NCBI GenBank assembly: GCA_001464695.1
Contig: LNDQ01000091.1
Location: 52,346 to 116,345 of the forward strand
From: Betaproteobacteria bacterium Ga0077523
GTDB lineage: Bacteria > Pseudomonadota > Gammaproteobacteria > Burkholderiales > Ga0077523
Reading direction: 5' to 3'
Length of the DNA: 64,000 bases
A program made the position numbers and the translations under genes. The notes beneath the pieces are model-generated. The model did no database searches. It was not told the DNA's origin and saw only the letters and a program-made list of their open reading frames with translations. Below, piece after piece: positions 9,301 to 16,242 of the stretch (position 1 is the stretch's first letter; each line of letters starts with the position of its first letter).

Positions 9301-12034
9301 TCCATCCCGCCATTGCATGGGGCTGCTTCTCGATCTGCGGCGGTCGGTTGCGCACTGCGTCGAGAAAATTCATCGTGACCCGACCCGAAGCGGGACACCG
9401 CGTGCCGGACCGATGCTTCACCACGACGTCGAGATCCACAAGCGAACGCCAGACGTTGATGCCCTCGGCGAATGCGATGGTCTTGCGGCCAAGCAGCACA
9501 TATTCCACGTTGTCGCGCCCGCGAAACGCGAGCTCGTAGGTCATGTAGCGCCGTTCACCCGCGTGGGCGGCAAGTTTTATCAATGACCACGACCGCCTTG
9601 CTATCTCGATGATGCGCTCGCCCGCGGGCTTGTCCTTCGATTCGGAACAGTTGATCTCCCGGCACGCTTCTTCCTCACCACGGAGTTTCCACCAGTAGCG
9701 GATCGCCCTGACGATGCGACACAGGATGGGATCATGGTCGCGATGCAGCATGGCGATCGAGCCTTCGACGTCGATCTTGCCGCCGCTGCGCACGGTCGAC
9801 GGTGGAGATGGACCTTCGAGCAATCTGGAGTCTGCGCCGCCACCGGGATCGTTATGCCAATGCACCTCGTCACCCGGATTCGACGGTGTCACCTCGACCA
9901 CGAACATCTTCCCAGTAACAGGGAAGCGTCGATCCTCTTCTTGCAGCGATGCGATTACGTCCCGAACGGGGAACTCGAGTTCCAGTTCGAGGTGTATCTG
10001 TTCTGGATTGCAGCCGCCTTCGTACTTCGCAGGGTCACCGAGCCACCGGCCTAGTCGGGTTTCCCAACCGCGTGCGGGCTCGCTGCGACATCTGGGCTCC
10101 GTCCGGAAAGGCCGGTCGTCGCCACGGACACTCCCCACCAGTTTCTCCCGCAGGCGCACATCCACCGATTCGTCTTCGCGAGCCCGATACGGCGGCCCGA
10201 CGTCCGGAACCGGCGGAAGTGGGTCGCCCGCCTTGCCGTAGTCGATGACCCAACCGCGGGCCGTCGCCAACGCCCTTACGTTACGTTCTGCCAGCGCCGT
10301 GATCGTGAGCAACGGATTGATGGCCAACGCCGATGGAACGATGGCGCCGTCCATGACGTAGAGTCCTTCGTGGACGCTTGTGGAGGTGCGTGTGTCGAAC
10401 ACCTGGCCCCAATGATTCACCACACCGGTGGTGCACTCGTCCGCCATGCGACATCCGCCCAAGGGGTGGACAGTTACCAGACTGCCCCGCGGCGATGGTC
10501 CGGACAGTACGCTGGACATCGAGTCCGGCAAGGGCTTCCAGATGGGGTTCGGAATCGGGATGCCGCCCAGATTGCGTGCGGCATCGAGGATGTTCTCTAC
10601 GGCCTGATACACCGCCTGGTCGCCGACGCCCTCCCATTTCACTTGCATCGTTCCTTCAACATCGTCACCTTGCTTGCCGAATTCGAGGCGGCCGGCCGCG
10701 TCGTCGTGACCCATGATGAGAAACACTTGGGTGCGCTCCATGGCCTGCCGGCTGATGGCGAGGGGATCGGTGCTTCGGCCTATGCGATCGCCCTTGAGAC
10801 GGAACGAGGACAGTTGCGCGAGCATGCCCGAAGTCGTGAGCAGCTCGCCGGCAAGATGCGCCAGCGGCCCGGGAATCGCGCCATCTTCGATGACCACCCG
10901 CTGGTCGGGGCAGGTTGCATCGCGCAGGTCGATGATTCCTGCCGCCATCGGTCCGACCACTGGATCTGGCCGCCGATCCGGGCCCGCGCTGCCCCAGCCG
11001 ATGGCATTGACGGGCGCGTCCTGATCGTAGCCGAACGCAAGCGTGTCACCATTGCAGCTGAACCCTGCGCCCAATTGGTCGGAGGCCTTGATCAAGCCCC
11101 TGCGCTTCGAGCGCAGCAGGATCTCGGTACTACCGAACGAGCCGGCGGCGAGAATGACCGTATCGGCCCGGAGTGTGCGAACTTTGCGGTAGCTGCTGTC
11201 GTTTTGGCGTGCGGTGGGCCGGAAATTGACCAGCCACCGACGGTTCCGAGCCACCGTAAGCACACTGACGCCCGTGTACAGGCTGGCACCGTGTGCCCTG
11301 GCATCGGGCAGGTAGTTCATGGTGAGTGTGTTCTTCGCCCAGAAGTTGCACCCGGAACAACAATCTCCGCACTGGCGACAGGGTTGCTGGGGAGCGAGCG
11401 CCGCCGTTACCGGCGTGATTCCAGGCTGACGAATGGCGACACCCAGTGGACGACAACGCGTCCTGTCATCGGTACCGTCCACCGCAATCTCGCGATTCAG
11501 CTTGCGCAACGCCGTCAGCTTCTGCGGGGCGGGCGTGCGCTCGTACGCTGATACACCGAGCATTTCTCGAGCGAGCTGGTAGTCGTCTTTCAGAAAGTGT
11601 GGTCGATGCCGGATGAATGACGGCCAAGGGGGGCTGGCAAACACCTCCGGCCGCGCCTCTTCCGCCACTGCGGCATTGAGCTGGGAGGTTCCACCCAGCG
11701 CCGAACCCACCATCGCGCTCACGTCCTTGCCGATCCGGATATCGATCAGCGCATCGGCCTCGCCTATGACTTCGCTCTTGTCGGATCGGGACACCCGAAC
11801 GTGTTTGGGCAGGTGAGCGACGTCATTGGGGAACTCGCCCGGCAGATACTCACGGCCGCGCTCCAGCACGCAAACGCTTCGCCCCGAACGGGCGAGTCGC
11901 GACGCCGCCACTGCCCCGCCGTAGCCGGACCCGACGATGATCACGTCATAGTCGTCCTTGCCTGCATCGACCTCTTCGATGAGGACTTCGACGCCCCGCG
12001 ATAGCCAGTCCATGAGCCTCCCTGCAGCGTGCAT
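6362..12034 (-). CDS. Giant fusion: GMC (cholesterol-oxidase-like) oxidoreductase, alpha/beta hydrolase and PhoD-like metallophosphatase
   Basis: 1890 residues in one uninterrupted frame. Residues 1-600 are a GMC flavoprotein: FAD-binding GSGYGG at 35-40, a Cys cluster CRQCGDCCSGC at 219-229, the catalytic HPLGGCRM at 523-530, and the final NPLLTITALAERNVRALA-type helix near 573-590. Residues 680-900 form a beta-rich linker typical of cholesterol-oxidase-like proteins. A hydrophobic segment at 909-931 may cross the membrane. Residues 957-1315 are an alpha/beta hydrolase with nucleophile elbow AHCMGA (Cys1072), Asp near 1257 and His1290. Residues 1510-1890 are PhoD-like: GSC (1519-1521), GDQIYAD (1557), DDHE (1605) and SGDSHC (1772). 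Likely action: oxidation, acyl or ester hydrolysis and phosphoester hydrolysis on a lipid or sterol-like substrate (inference). A second ATG at 12013 has a closer GGGAGG. Confidence 0.85.
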   Translation of the reverse strand: MHAAGRLMDWLSRGVEVLIEEVDAGKDDYDVIIVGSGYGGAVAASRLARSGRSVCVLERGREYLPGEFPNDVAHLPKHVRVSRSDKSEVIGEADALIDIRIGKDVSAMVGSALGGTSQLNAAVAEEARPEVFASPPWPSFIRHRPHFLKDDYQLAREMLGVSAYERTPAPQKLTALRKLNREIAVDGTDDRTRCRPLGVAIRQPGITPVTAALAPQQPCRQCGDCCSGCNFWAKNTLTMNYLPDARAHGASLYTGVSVLTVARNRRWLVNFRPTARQNDSSYRKVRTLRADTVILAAGSFGSTEILLRSKRRGLIKASDQLGAGFSCNGDTLAFGYDQDAPVNAIGWGSAGPDRRPDPVVGPMAAGIIDLRDATCPDQRVVIEDGAIPGPLAHLAGELLTTSGMLAQLSSFRLKGDRIGRSTDPLAISRQAMERTQVFLIMGHDDAAGRLEFGKQGDDVEGTMQVKWEGVGDQAVYQAVENILDAARNLGGIPIPNPIWKPLPDSMSSVLSGPSPRGSLVTVHPLGGCRMADECTTGVVNHWGQVFDTRTSTSVHEGLYVMDGAIVPSALAINPLLTITALAERNVRALATARGWVIDYGKAGDPLPPVPDVGPPYRAREDESVDVRLREKLVGSVRGDDRPFRTEPRCRSEPARGWETRLGRWLGDPAKYEGGCNPEQIHLELELEFPVRDVIASLQEEDRRFPVTGKMFVVEVTPSNPGDEVHWHNDPGGGADSRLLEGPSPPSTVRSGGKIDVEGSIAMLHRDHDPILCRIVRAIRYWWKLRGEEEACREINCSESKDKPAGERIIEIARRSWSLIKLAAHAGERRYMTYELAFRGRDNVEYVLLGRKTIAFAEGINVWRSLVDLDVVVKHRSGTRCPASGRVTMNFLDAVRNRPPQIEKQPHAMAGWTALAALALFVARLVIKTYLWHFRAPDYPPEPVEKLQRPGPVAGVVGPEQHWITTADDVRLLVSHYWDPAHRDSKLVPLVVTHGFAHSCAIFTSPTLERCLVKHLCECGFDVWLVELRTSTALDSCRHQWSFDEVASYDLPRAVKRILELTGSEQVDVLAHCMGAAVFSMGVLLGEFDSGKWIRAAVMSQIGPFIVGSSSNQLRAELAAFLEDVVGLDHIDVSAHQTKDWLPILADRIAATYPVELSEGRAHDAVLPCPPRTDLATCHRITAVYGQNWPHGNIDRRTHEAMGGLLGAANMKTFRQITDFVQRGRVVFEGGINEYFLDHSIEKYMTFPIAFLHGKRSDVFDPETSRRNFARISQVQGGRTHLCVVKQDFGHLDLWLGCDAHREVYPWVDRFLTSNLISQDPGPGEVPTLKPAVRGPVLGWTRPVFTAGVVPGVYVRIWWEIDTTETDPPKYGVVFAVDEGAPDSKPSGDLIGVWTSWEVRTDRGERKEISLTTYAIADVPVDRLIGKSLWVGSLHLPVFAIGVADGGADEREYVDPLKETALGTFRPGGHKPEQPLTFALIKDAFSALEAHRIVDNLTTPNPDHLNALGSNSDRLAFLIGSCRYPGTMFENERADRPFLRMHERMAAGDPVGMVLMIGDQIYADATAGVLDTESARSRVVSRYQKAWSSQAFATLTGNLPVYFAIDDHELWDNFEPTHDGITDPLNIVEVSREAWARLAYSVYQASVGRLGPVKPRVPPADFSYEFAAGGFRFFCLDSRTSRESRNIDTGTRNYRIAAKGHEALIAWLKSQRNDDRPKFVVSGSVLAPLTRDGADRQKAYRRREDGWGGYFGSLNEVIDVIATDEIRNVVFLSGDSHCSMTVGLEFRSADNPQTSVRAIGISASPFYAPIPFANGRRADYAERTAVVTPNGNRLTYQALDFVEVDGEQGFHDGGYSRISVHRRTQGWRIVVRTFDAGNRAKPLSRRTFLLP

Positions 12035-12129
12035 GTTGGCATGCGGAAACCTACCGATGACTTACCGATACACCTGCGTCGTCGCCCGCAAGGTGGCGGA
12101 CGAACAGCGACATCGCCCCGAACGTCGGC

Positions 12130-14022
12130 TCAGGCCCCGCCGGCCACCCGATCGAACCCTCGCTTCGCCCTGGGTACATGCCGCTCAATCGTAGATCGCA
12201 GCACGGACTCCGTCACCGGCTTCTGGAGTACCGGGTAGCCCGCTTCTTCGAGTTCGTTCAGACGTTCGGCCGAGATGTCTCCCGTGACAAGGACGGAAGG
12301 GACACCGGGGAAATGCTCCGCGAACTTCCGCAACGCATCGATGCCGCTGCGCCCTTCGGCCAGCCTGAGATCCGACAAAATGATGTCGGGTCTCCAGGAG
12401 ACCAACTTGGCGCGCTGCAATGCCTCCTCCTCGGTAGCTGCCGCGATCACCTTGCATTCCCACACTTCGAGCAACAGTGTGATGGCTTCGCGAATGTCGG
12501 CCTCGTCGTCGATCACGACTACGCCGACTCCCCGCACATCCAACTTGAGCGCTTCGTGAATGTCCTCACCTGAAGGCCGGTCCGGCACCACTGCCCCCTT
12601 CACGGGAAATCGCACGGTGAAGGTCGATCCTTCGCCTGGCGCGGACCGGACACGGATGGTACCGCCAAGCTTGTCGACCAACCGCCGAACAATGGCCAAT
12701 CCGAGCCCGAGGCCCTTACGTCGGTCCCGCCCCGGATTCCCGATCTGGAAGAACTCCTCGAAGATCTGGCCCTGAAGCTCCAGAGGAATGCCGACACCCG
12801 TGTCTTCCACCTCAACTACCAAGACATCGTGCGCTTCGCCATCGTAGCCGGGGAACGCACTCGATGATTCGATGCGGACCCTGATATCGATGCGGCCCCG
12901 TTCGGTGTAGCGGATCGAGTTCTCCGCGAGGTTGCGCGCAATGCGCTGCAGATAGATTGCGTCCGTCATTACCGGCGTTCCGATGGCGTCGACCTCGAGG
13001 CGCAAACCCTTGGCGATCGCGTCCGGGCGACAATCGCGGGCCACCTGCTCCACCACGTCACGAGCGCTGACTGCTTCGATGCGGGGCGGCACCACGCCGG
13101 CATCGAGACGGGAAATATCGATCAGTTCAGAGAACAGACTGGCCAGCGCATCCACCGAGAGGGCGATCTTCGACCCGAGACCGGCAATGTCCTGGTCCGA
13201 CTTGCGCCGCGCCGTTTCGTTGAGCGCGGCGACGAAGAGAGACAACGCATGCAGGGGTTGTCTCAGATCGTGAGCCGCTGCCGCCAGGAACCGCGATTTC
13301 GCCTGATCGGCCTCCTTTGCTGCATCGCGGGCCGCAGTCGCTTCCGCCTCGCTCTGACTGAGACGCTCGATGAGCTGTTCCTTCTGCCCGATCAACTCCT
13401 CTTTCTCATACCGGATGCGAATGGTGTTCTCCACCATGCGTCCGTTGTCGCGGGCGAACAGGAACTCGAGCACCGCCAGGAGCAGCAGCAGACTTCCCAG
13501 CGGCACGCCGACTGCCGTCCCGGAAATCATCCAACAAAGTGCAAGCGGTATCAGGAAGGGCACCTGAAAGGCATAGAAGACCTTCGGAATGGCCCCGCTG
13601 ATTGAAACTGCAGCGGCGCTCCAGCAACCCAGGATCAATGTAAGCAATGCCTTGGTCTCGAGCGGGCTCGCATCGAAGAACAGCCAGCCGGCACTACCCC
13701 CGGCAAACCCGTTTATCAACGCGAGTCCGGTCAGGACGTTGATCCAATGTCCGACTTGCTCGGCCAGCGGTGGGTGCCGCAGGAGCCTGCGGCAGATGCC
13801 GGCACGGACGAACAACAGCCCGACTGTGGCCACAGCCCAGGCCACCAGCCACGCCAGGGGGTAGTAGTCCCTCAGCAGATAGACGACGTAGGCCGAGGTT
13901 ATGAGTGCGACGAACGGAATGCGGATCGTCTGGTTGCACAGCAGTTCCAGCCGTCCGGCATCGACGATCGCCCGGATCGACCGCTCGCCTTCGGAAATCA
14001 ACGAGGCTGCAGATACCTGCAC
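12130..14022 (-). CDS. Membrane hybrid histidine kinase with C-terminal receiver
   Basis: 630 residues. Several hydrophobic segments between about residues 35 and 190 form an integral membrane sensor without a clear periplasmic domain. A coiled coil (200-245) leads to the HisKA box AAHDLRQPLHAL with His251. The ATPase domain has N boxes (RNLAENSIRYT near 363), VEDTGVGIP and GLGLGLAIV. A receiver at 500-620 has VIDDEAD, phospho-acceptor Asp551 (LSDLRL) and Lys in LQKPV. The layout resembles hybrid kinases that pass phosphate to LuxR-type response regulators. The unlinked regulator at 5637 is a candidate target. It lies upstream of the triple-fusion gene with 95 bases between, in the same direction. 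Confidence 0.88.
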   Translation of the reverse strand: MQVSAASLISEGERSIRAIVDAGRLELLCNQTIRIPFVALITSAYVVYLLRDYYPLAWLVAWAVATVGLLFVRAGICRRLLRHPPLAEQVGHWINVLTGLALINGFAGGSAGWLFFDASPLETKALLTLILGCWSAAAVSISGAIPKVFYAFQVPFLIPLALCWMISGTAVGVPLGSLLLLLAVLEFLFARDNGRMVENTIRIRYEKEELIGQKEQLIERLSQSEAEATAARDAAKEADQAKSRFLAAAAHDLRQPLHALSLFVAALNETARRKSDQDIAGLGSKIALSVDALASLFSELIDISRLDAGVVPPRIEAVSARDVVEQVARDCRPDAIAKGLRLEVDAIGTPVMTDAIYLQRIARNLAENSIRYTERGRIDIRVRIESSSAFPGYDGEAHDVLVVEVEDTGVGIPLELQGQIFEEFFQIGNPGRDRRKGLGLGLAIVRRLVDKLGGTIRVRSAPGEGSTFTVRFPVKGAVVPDRPSGEDIHEALKLDVRGVGVVVIDDEADIREAITLLLEVWECKVIAAATEEEALQRAKLVSWRPDIILSDLRLAEGRSGIDALRKFAEHFPGVPSVLVTGDISAERLNELEEAGYPVLQKPVTESVLRSTIERHVPRAKRGFDRVAGGA

Positions 14023-14220
14023 GAGGCAGTCTCCTCTTGCACCGTGGCCCGGAGCGGCGACTCACGGATGCGGCTGTACCGTTCACGAAGCGGTCCGGGC
14101 CAAACTTCTTGCGGCCCGACGGCGGGACAACAGTAGCGCTACCCGATGCCCCGCCGCAACTAGACTATTGGCTAATGCCGACCGCGGGTAGAGCCGTGGA
14201 GATGGTCCGCCAGCAGCCGT

Positions 14221-15255
14221 TCATGCTGCTCGCATCCGATCGGCAGAGAGCCGGCTCGCCACCAGATCGAGCATCCGCAGCGCGAAGGTCGGGTCGGTAA
14301 TGCACAGGTGACGCGCCTTGTCTTCGGGCAGCGCCCACAAGTCCACGTCGGTGGTACAGGTGGCGCTGTTGGTTCGGCGATGATCGGGCGTGAAAACCCC
14401 GATCTCCCCGAATACGTCGTGCTCCTTCAGCTCCACATCGATATCCGAGATGGCCACCCGACCGCGCTGGATGAGGAACAGTTCCTTGCCGACGTCACCC
14501 CTGCGGAAAACCACGTGACCACACCGGTGGCGCCGGTGTTTCATGTGGGGTAGCAACCACGCGAGGTCCAGCGGATGATGGACCTGCTGCGTGGCGGGAG
14601 GTCCATGGAGCAGGCCGTGACGCAGTGCAACGACGATGGCCTGCGCGCGCGACTGGACGCCAAGCTTGCGGAAGATCGGGGTGAGCTGGATGCGGACGGT
14701 GCTGGGTTGCGTACCGCGAGCGTGCGCGATCTCACGATTGGTCTTGCCACGCGCGAGGAGAGCGAGAACTTCCGCTTCGGCGTCGGTCAGCCCGAACTCC
14801 GCGCGTGCCCCGGTCCCCGAACGACGCGGCGCATGTGCCTCGCGCGGAGACGAGGCGAAGCTCGCGTCCGGTCGATAGATCTCGCCCGAGAGAATCAGTG
14901 CGAACGCAAGCAGAGTGTCACTGCTCCCGAATCGCTTGGGTACGTAGCCCACGAGACCGGCGGCCATCGAACGATCGATGTCTTCCCGATTCTCCGAGGC
15001 GCCGAAACCGGCGACGGGCACTGCGGGTGCGCGGACTGCGTGCGCCTTGAGTTGGACCGCCGTCTCTGCTCCGATCCGGTCGACATCCACCACGATCAGC
15101 GAGACTCCATGCAGGTCCTTCTCCCGGAGTGCGATCAGGGAGGCATCGTGCGTCTCGAGCACTCGGCATCCGCCGTCAAGTTCGGCGAGCAGATTGGCCA
15201 GACGTTCCTTGAACAGTCCCGGCTCCAGCAACAAGAGAATGCGCTTCTCATCCAT
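14221..15255 (-). CDS. Receiver - LuxR HTH - cyclic-nucleotide-binding regulator (paralog of 16226-17365)
   Basis: 344 residues with an uncommon order of domains. Residues 1-130 look like a receiver: an acidic residue at 11, Asp57 and Asp59 at the expected phosphorylation strand, and Lys107 in YVPKRF. Residues 155-212 are a LuxR-type helix-turn-helix (FGLTDAEAEVLALLARGKTN and RGTQPSTVRIQL region). Residues 235-340 are a cyclic-nucleotide-binding barrel with FGEIGVFTPDHRRT, the phosphate-binding cassette position. It may therefore join phosphorylation and cAMP or c-di-GMP-like sensing to transcription. The protein at 16226-17365 has the same layout and close similarity in the last two domains, and the small secreted protein gene lies between them. 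Confidence 0.82.
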   Translation of the reverse strand: MDEKRILLLLEPGLFKERLANLLAELDGGCRVLETHDASLIALREKDLHGVSLIVVDVDRIGAETAVQLKAHAVRAPAVPVAGFGASENREDIDRSMAAGLVGYVPKRFGSSDTLLAFALILSGEIYRPDASFASSPREAHAPRRSGTGARAEFGLTDAEAEVLALLARGKTNREIAHARGTQPSTVRIQLTPIFRKLGVQSRAQAIVVALRHGLLHGPPATQQVHHPLDLAWLLPHMKHRRHRCGHVVFRRGDVGKELFLIQRGRVAISDIDVELKEHDVFGEIGVFTPDHRRTNSATCTTDVDLWALPEDKARHLCITDPTFALRMLDLVASRLSADRMRAA

Positions 15256-15388
15256 GATCCGCCTCCTACGATGAGGGTACGAGGCGAATTGTCGGGAGGG
15301 CTCACCCGTTCGTGAATTCCCCAGAGGTAGATAGCCATTCGTTCAATGCCGCGGGCATGGCCGCCAGGCGGGCGCGGGAAGCAAAGAA

Positions 15389-15417
15389 CCCCGACGGTCC
15401 TTGTAGGGCCGTCGGGG
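15389..15417 (-). terminator. Rho-independent terminator of the second small secreted protein gene
   Basis: A 12-bp stem, CCCCGACGGTCC with GGGCCGTCGGGG (one T-G pair), has a five-base loop. On the minus strand it is followed by TTCTTTGC. It sits 36 bases past the stop at 15453, matching the placement of the terminator after the paralog at 3239. Confidence 0.75.
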
Positions 15418-15452
15418 CAACCCTTCCGTTGTGGGGAGGGCGAGGAGAGGAA

Positions 15453-15896
15453 CTACTCTTGCGAGGTGGTGTTCGCCAGGATGAGGCCATCGTCATTGGC
15501 AACGGGGGCCACATCGTGGACCGACGGACCACGGCGCACGTTTTTCCAGGTCTTCAGCTCGGCACCACAGTTGTCTCGCACTTCGCACGGCTTGGCTCCA
15601 GCGAAATCGCGCGAACCCACCGTCTTCGAGATGACGTAGACGTCGTCTGGCGCACCTCCCGTACCCCAGCGCATTTCCCCAATGTATTCACGCGCTTTCA
15701 CGGTGACGTTCTCGCGGTGCGCTGCATACTTGCCCGGATCCGAACTGCAGGTGTCGCGCACGTCGCACGGGTTGCCCCAGATGCTATCGGCAGCGCCCAC
15801 GACAGACGGAGTGGTGTAGGCCGCGATACCGGCGGCCAAAGCCATGGCCGGAATCGACCACGCCAGGCGTTGGAACGACTTCAGAACTTCGATCAT
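15453..15896 (-). CDS. Small secreted protein with two C-x-x-R-D-x-C motifs (paralog of 3239-3685)
   Basis: 147 residues, function unknown. An N-terminal hydrophobic stretch (about residues 14-32, ending near VVGAAD) predicts export. Two C-x-x-R-D-x-C motifs (CDVRDTC, CEVRDNC) enclose the same conserved middle as the protein at 3239-3685: DPGKYA, VKAREY, GEMRWGTGGAPDDVYV, TVGSR and FAGAKPC. The C-terminal tails are unrelated. I chose the ATG at 15896 because GGAGG lies 5 bases before it, as in the paralog; an ATG four codons upstream lacks one. The gene lies between the two paralogous REC-LuxR-cNMP regulators, all on the same strand, which suggests regulation by one of them. Confidence 0.75.
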   Translation of the reverse strand: MIEVLKSFQRLAWSIPAMALAAGIAAYTTPSVVGAADSIWGNPCDVRDTCSSDPGKYAAHRENVTVKAREYIGEMRWGTGGAPDDVYVISKTVGSRDFAGAKPCEVRDNCGAELKTWKNVRRGPSVHDVAPVANDDGLILANTTSQE

Positions 15897-15966
15897 TTGA
15901 GCCTCCATTGCGATGAGACCCGGACTCCGGCGAACCGCTGTGGGGCCGCCTGACCACGATCCCGGG
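15897..15966 (-). promoter_or_regulatory. Conserved 5' leader of the second small secreted protein gene
   Basis: This region aligns without gaps to 3686-3755 upstream of the paralog. The shared 13-base block CCACGATCCCGGG (plus strand, 15954-15966) begins at the same 58-base distance from the start codon. See the entry for 3686-3755. Confidence 0.5.
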
Positions 15967-16128
15967 AACCAACCGTGGCTGCGCGAGGCGAGCGCTCCAG
16001 AATCAGGACGTCGCTTGCGTGTATGTCGCATCGTGCACGCCGCAATGCGGCCTGTCTGTCTGAGCGGCGGCATATGCGTGTGCTCATAGGCATCCTTGCC
16101 GTTGGCCGGCTCGCGTAGCGACTCCAGA

Positions 16129-16242
16129 GTCCAGCTACGGCACTACGCCCAGGCCTTGGAACGCAACGCGATCGAGGCCGATCTGCTTGGCGAACTGTCG
16201 GACGCCGATCTCGCGAAACCCGGTATCAGCGACCGCGCTGCC
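16129..16242 (+). pseudogene. Remnant of a SAM-domain N-terminus, probably from a class III cyclase-type protein
   Basis: On the plus strand, opposite to all neighbours, an open stretch reads VQLRHYAQALERN followed by AIEADLLGELSDADLA and KPGIS. This strongly resembles the SAM (sterile alpha motif) domain found at the N-terminus of many adenylate/guanylate cyclase-ATPase proteins, where Y-x-x-x-F/L-x-x-N-x-I-x-x-x-x-L-x-x-L-x-x-x-D-L is typical. There is no start codon with a ribosome site, an in-frame stop lies at 16087 upstream, and the frame ends at 16264 inside the 3' end of the minus-strand regulator. It is too short to be a gene and looks like debris of a deleted one. The rest of the 329-base gap 15897-16225 holds only the leader described above. 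Confidence 0.5.
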
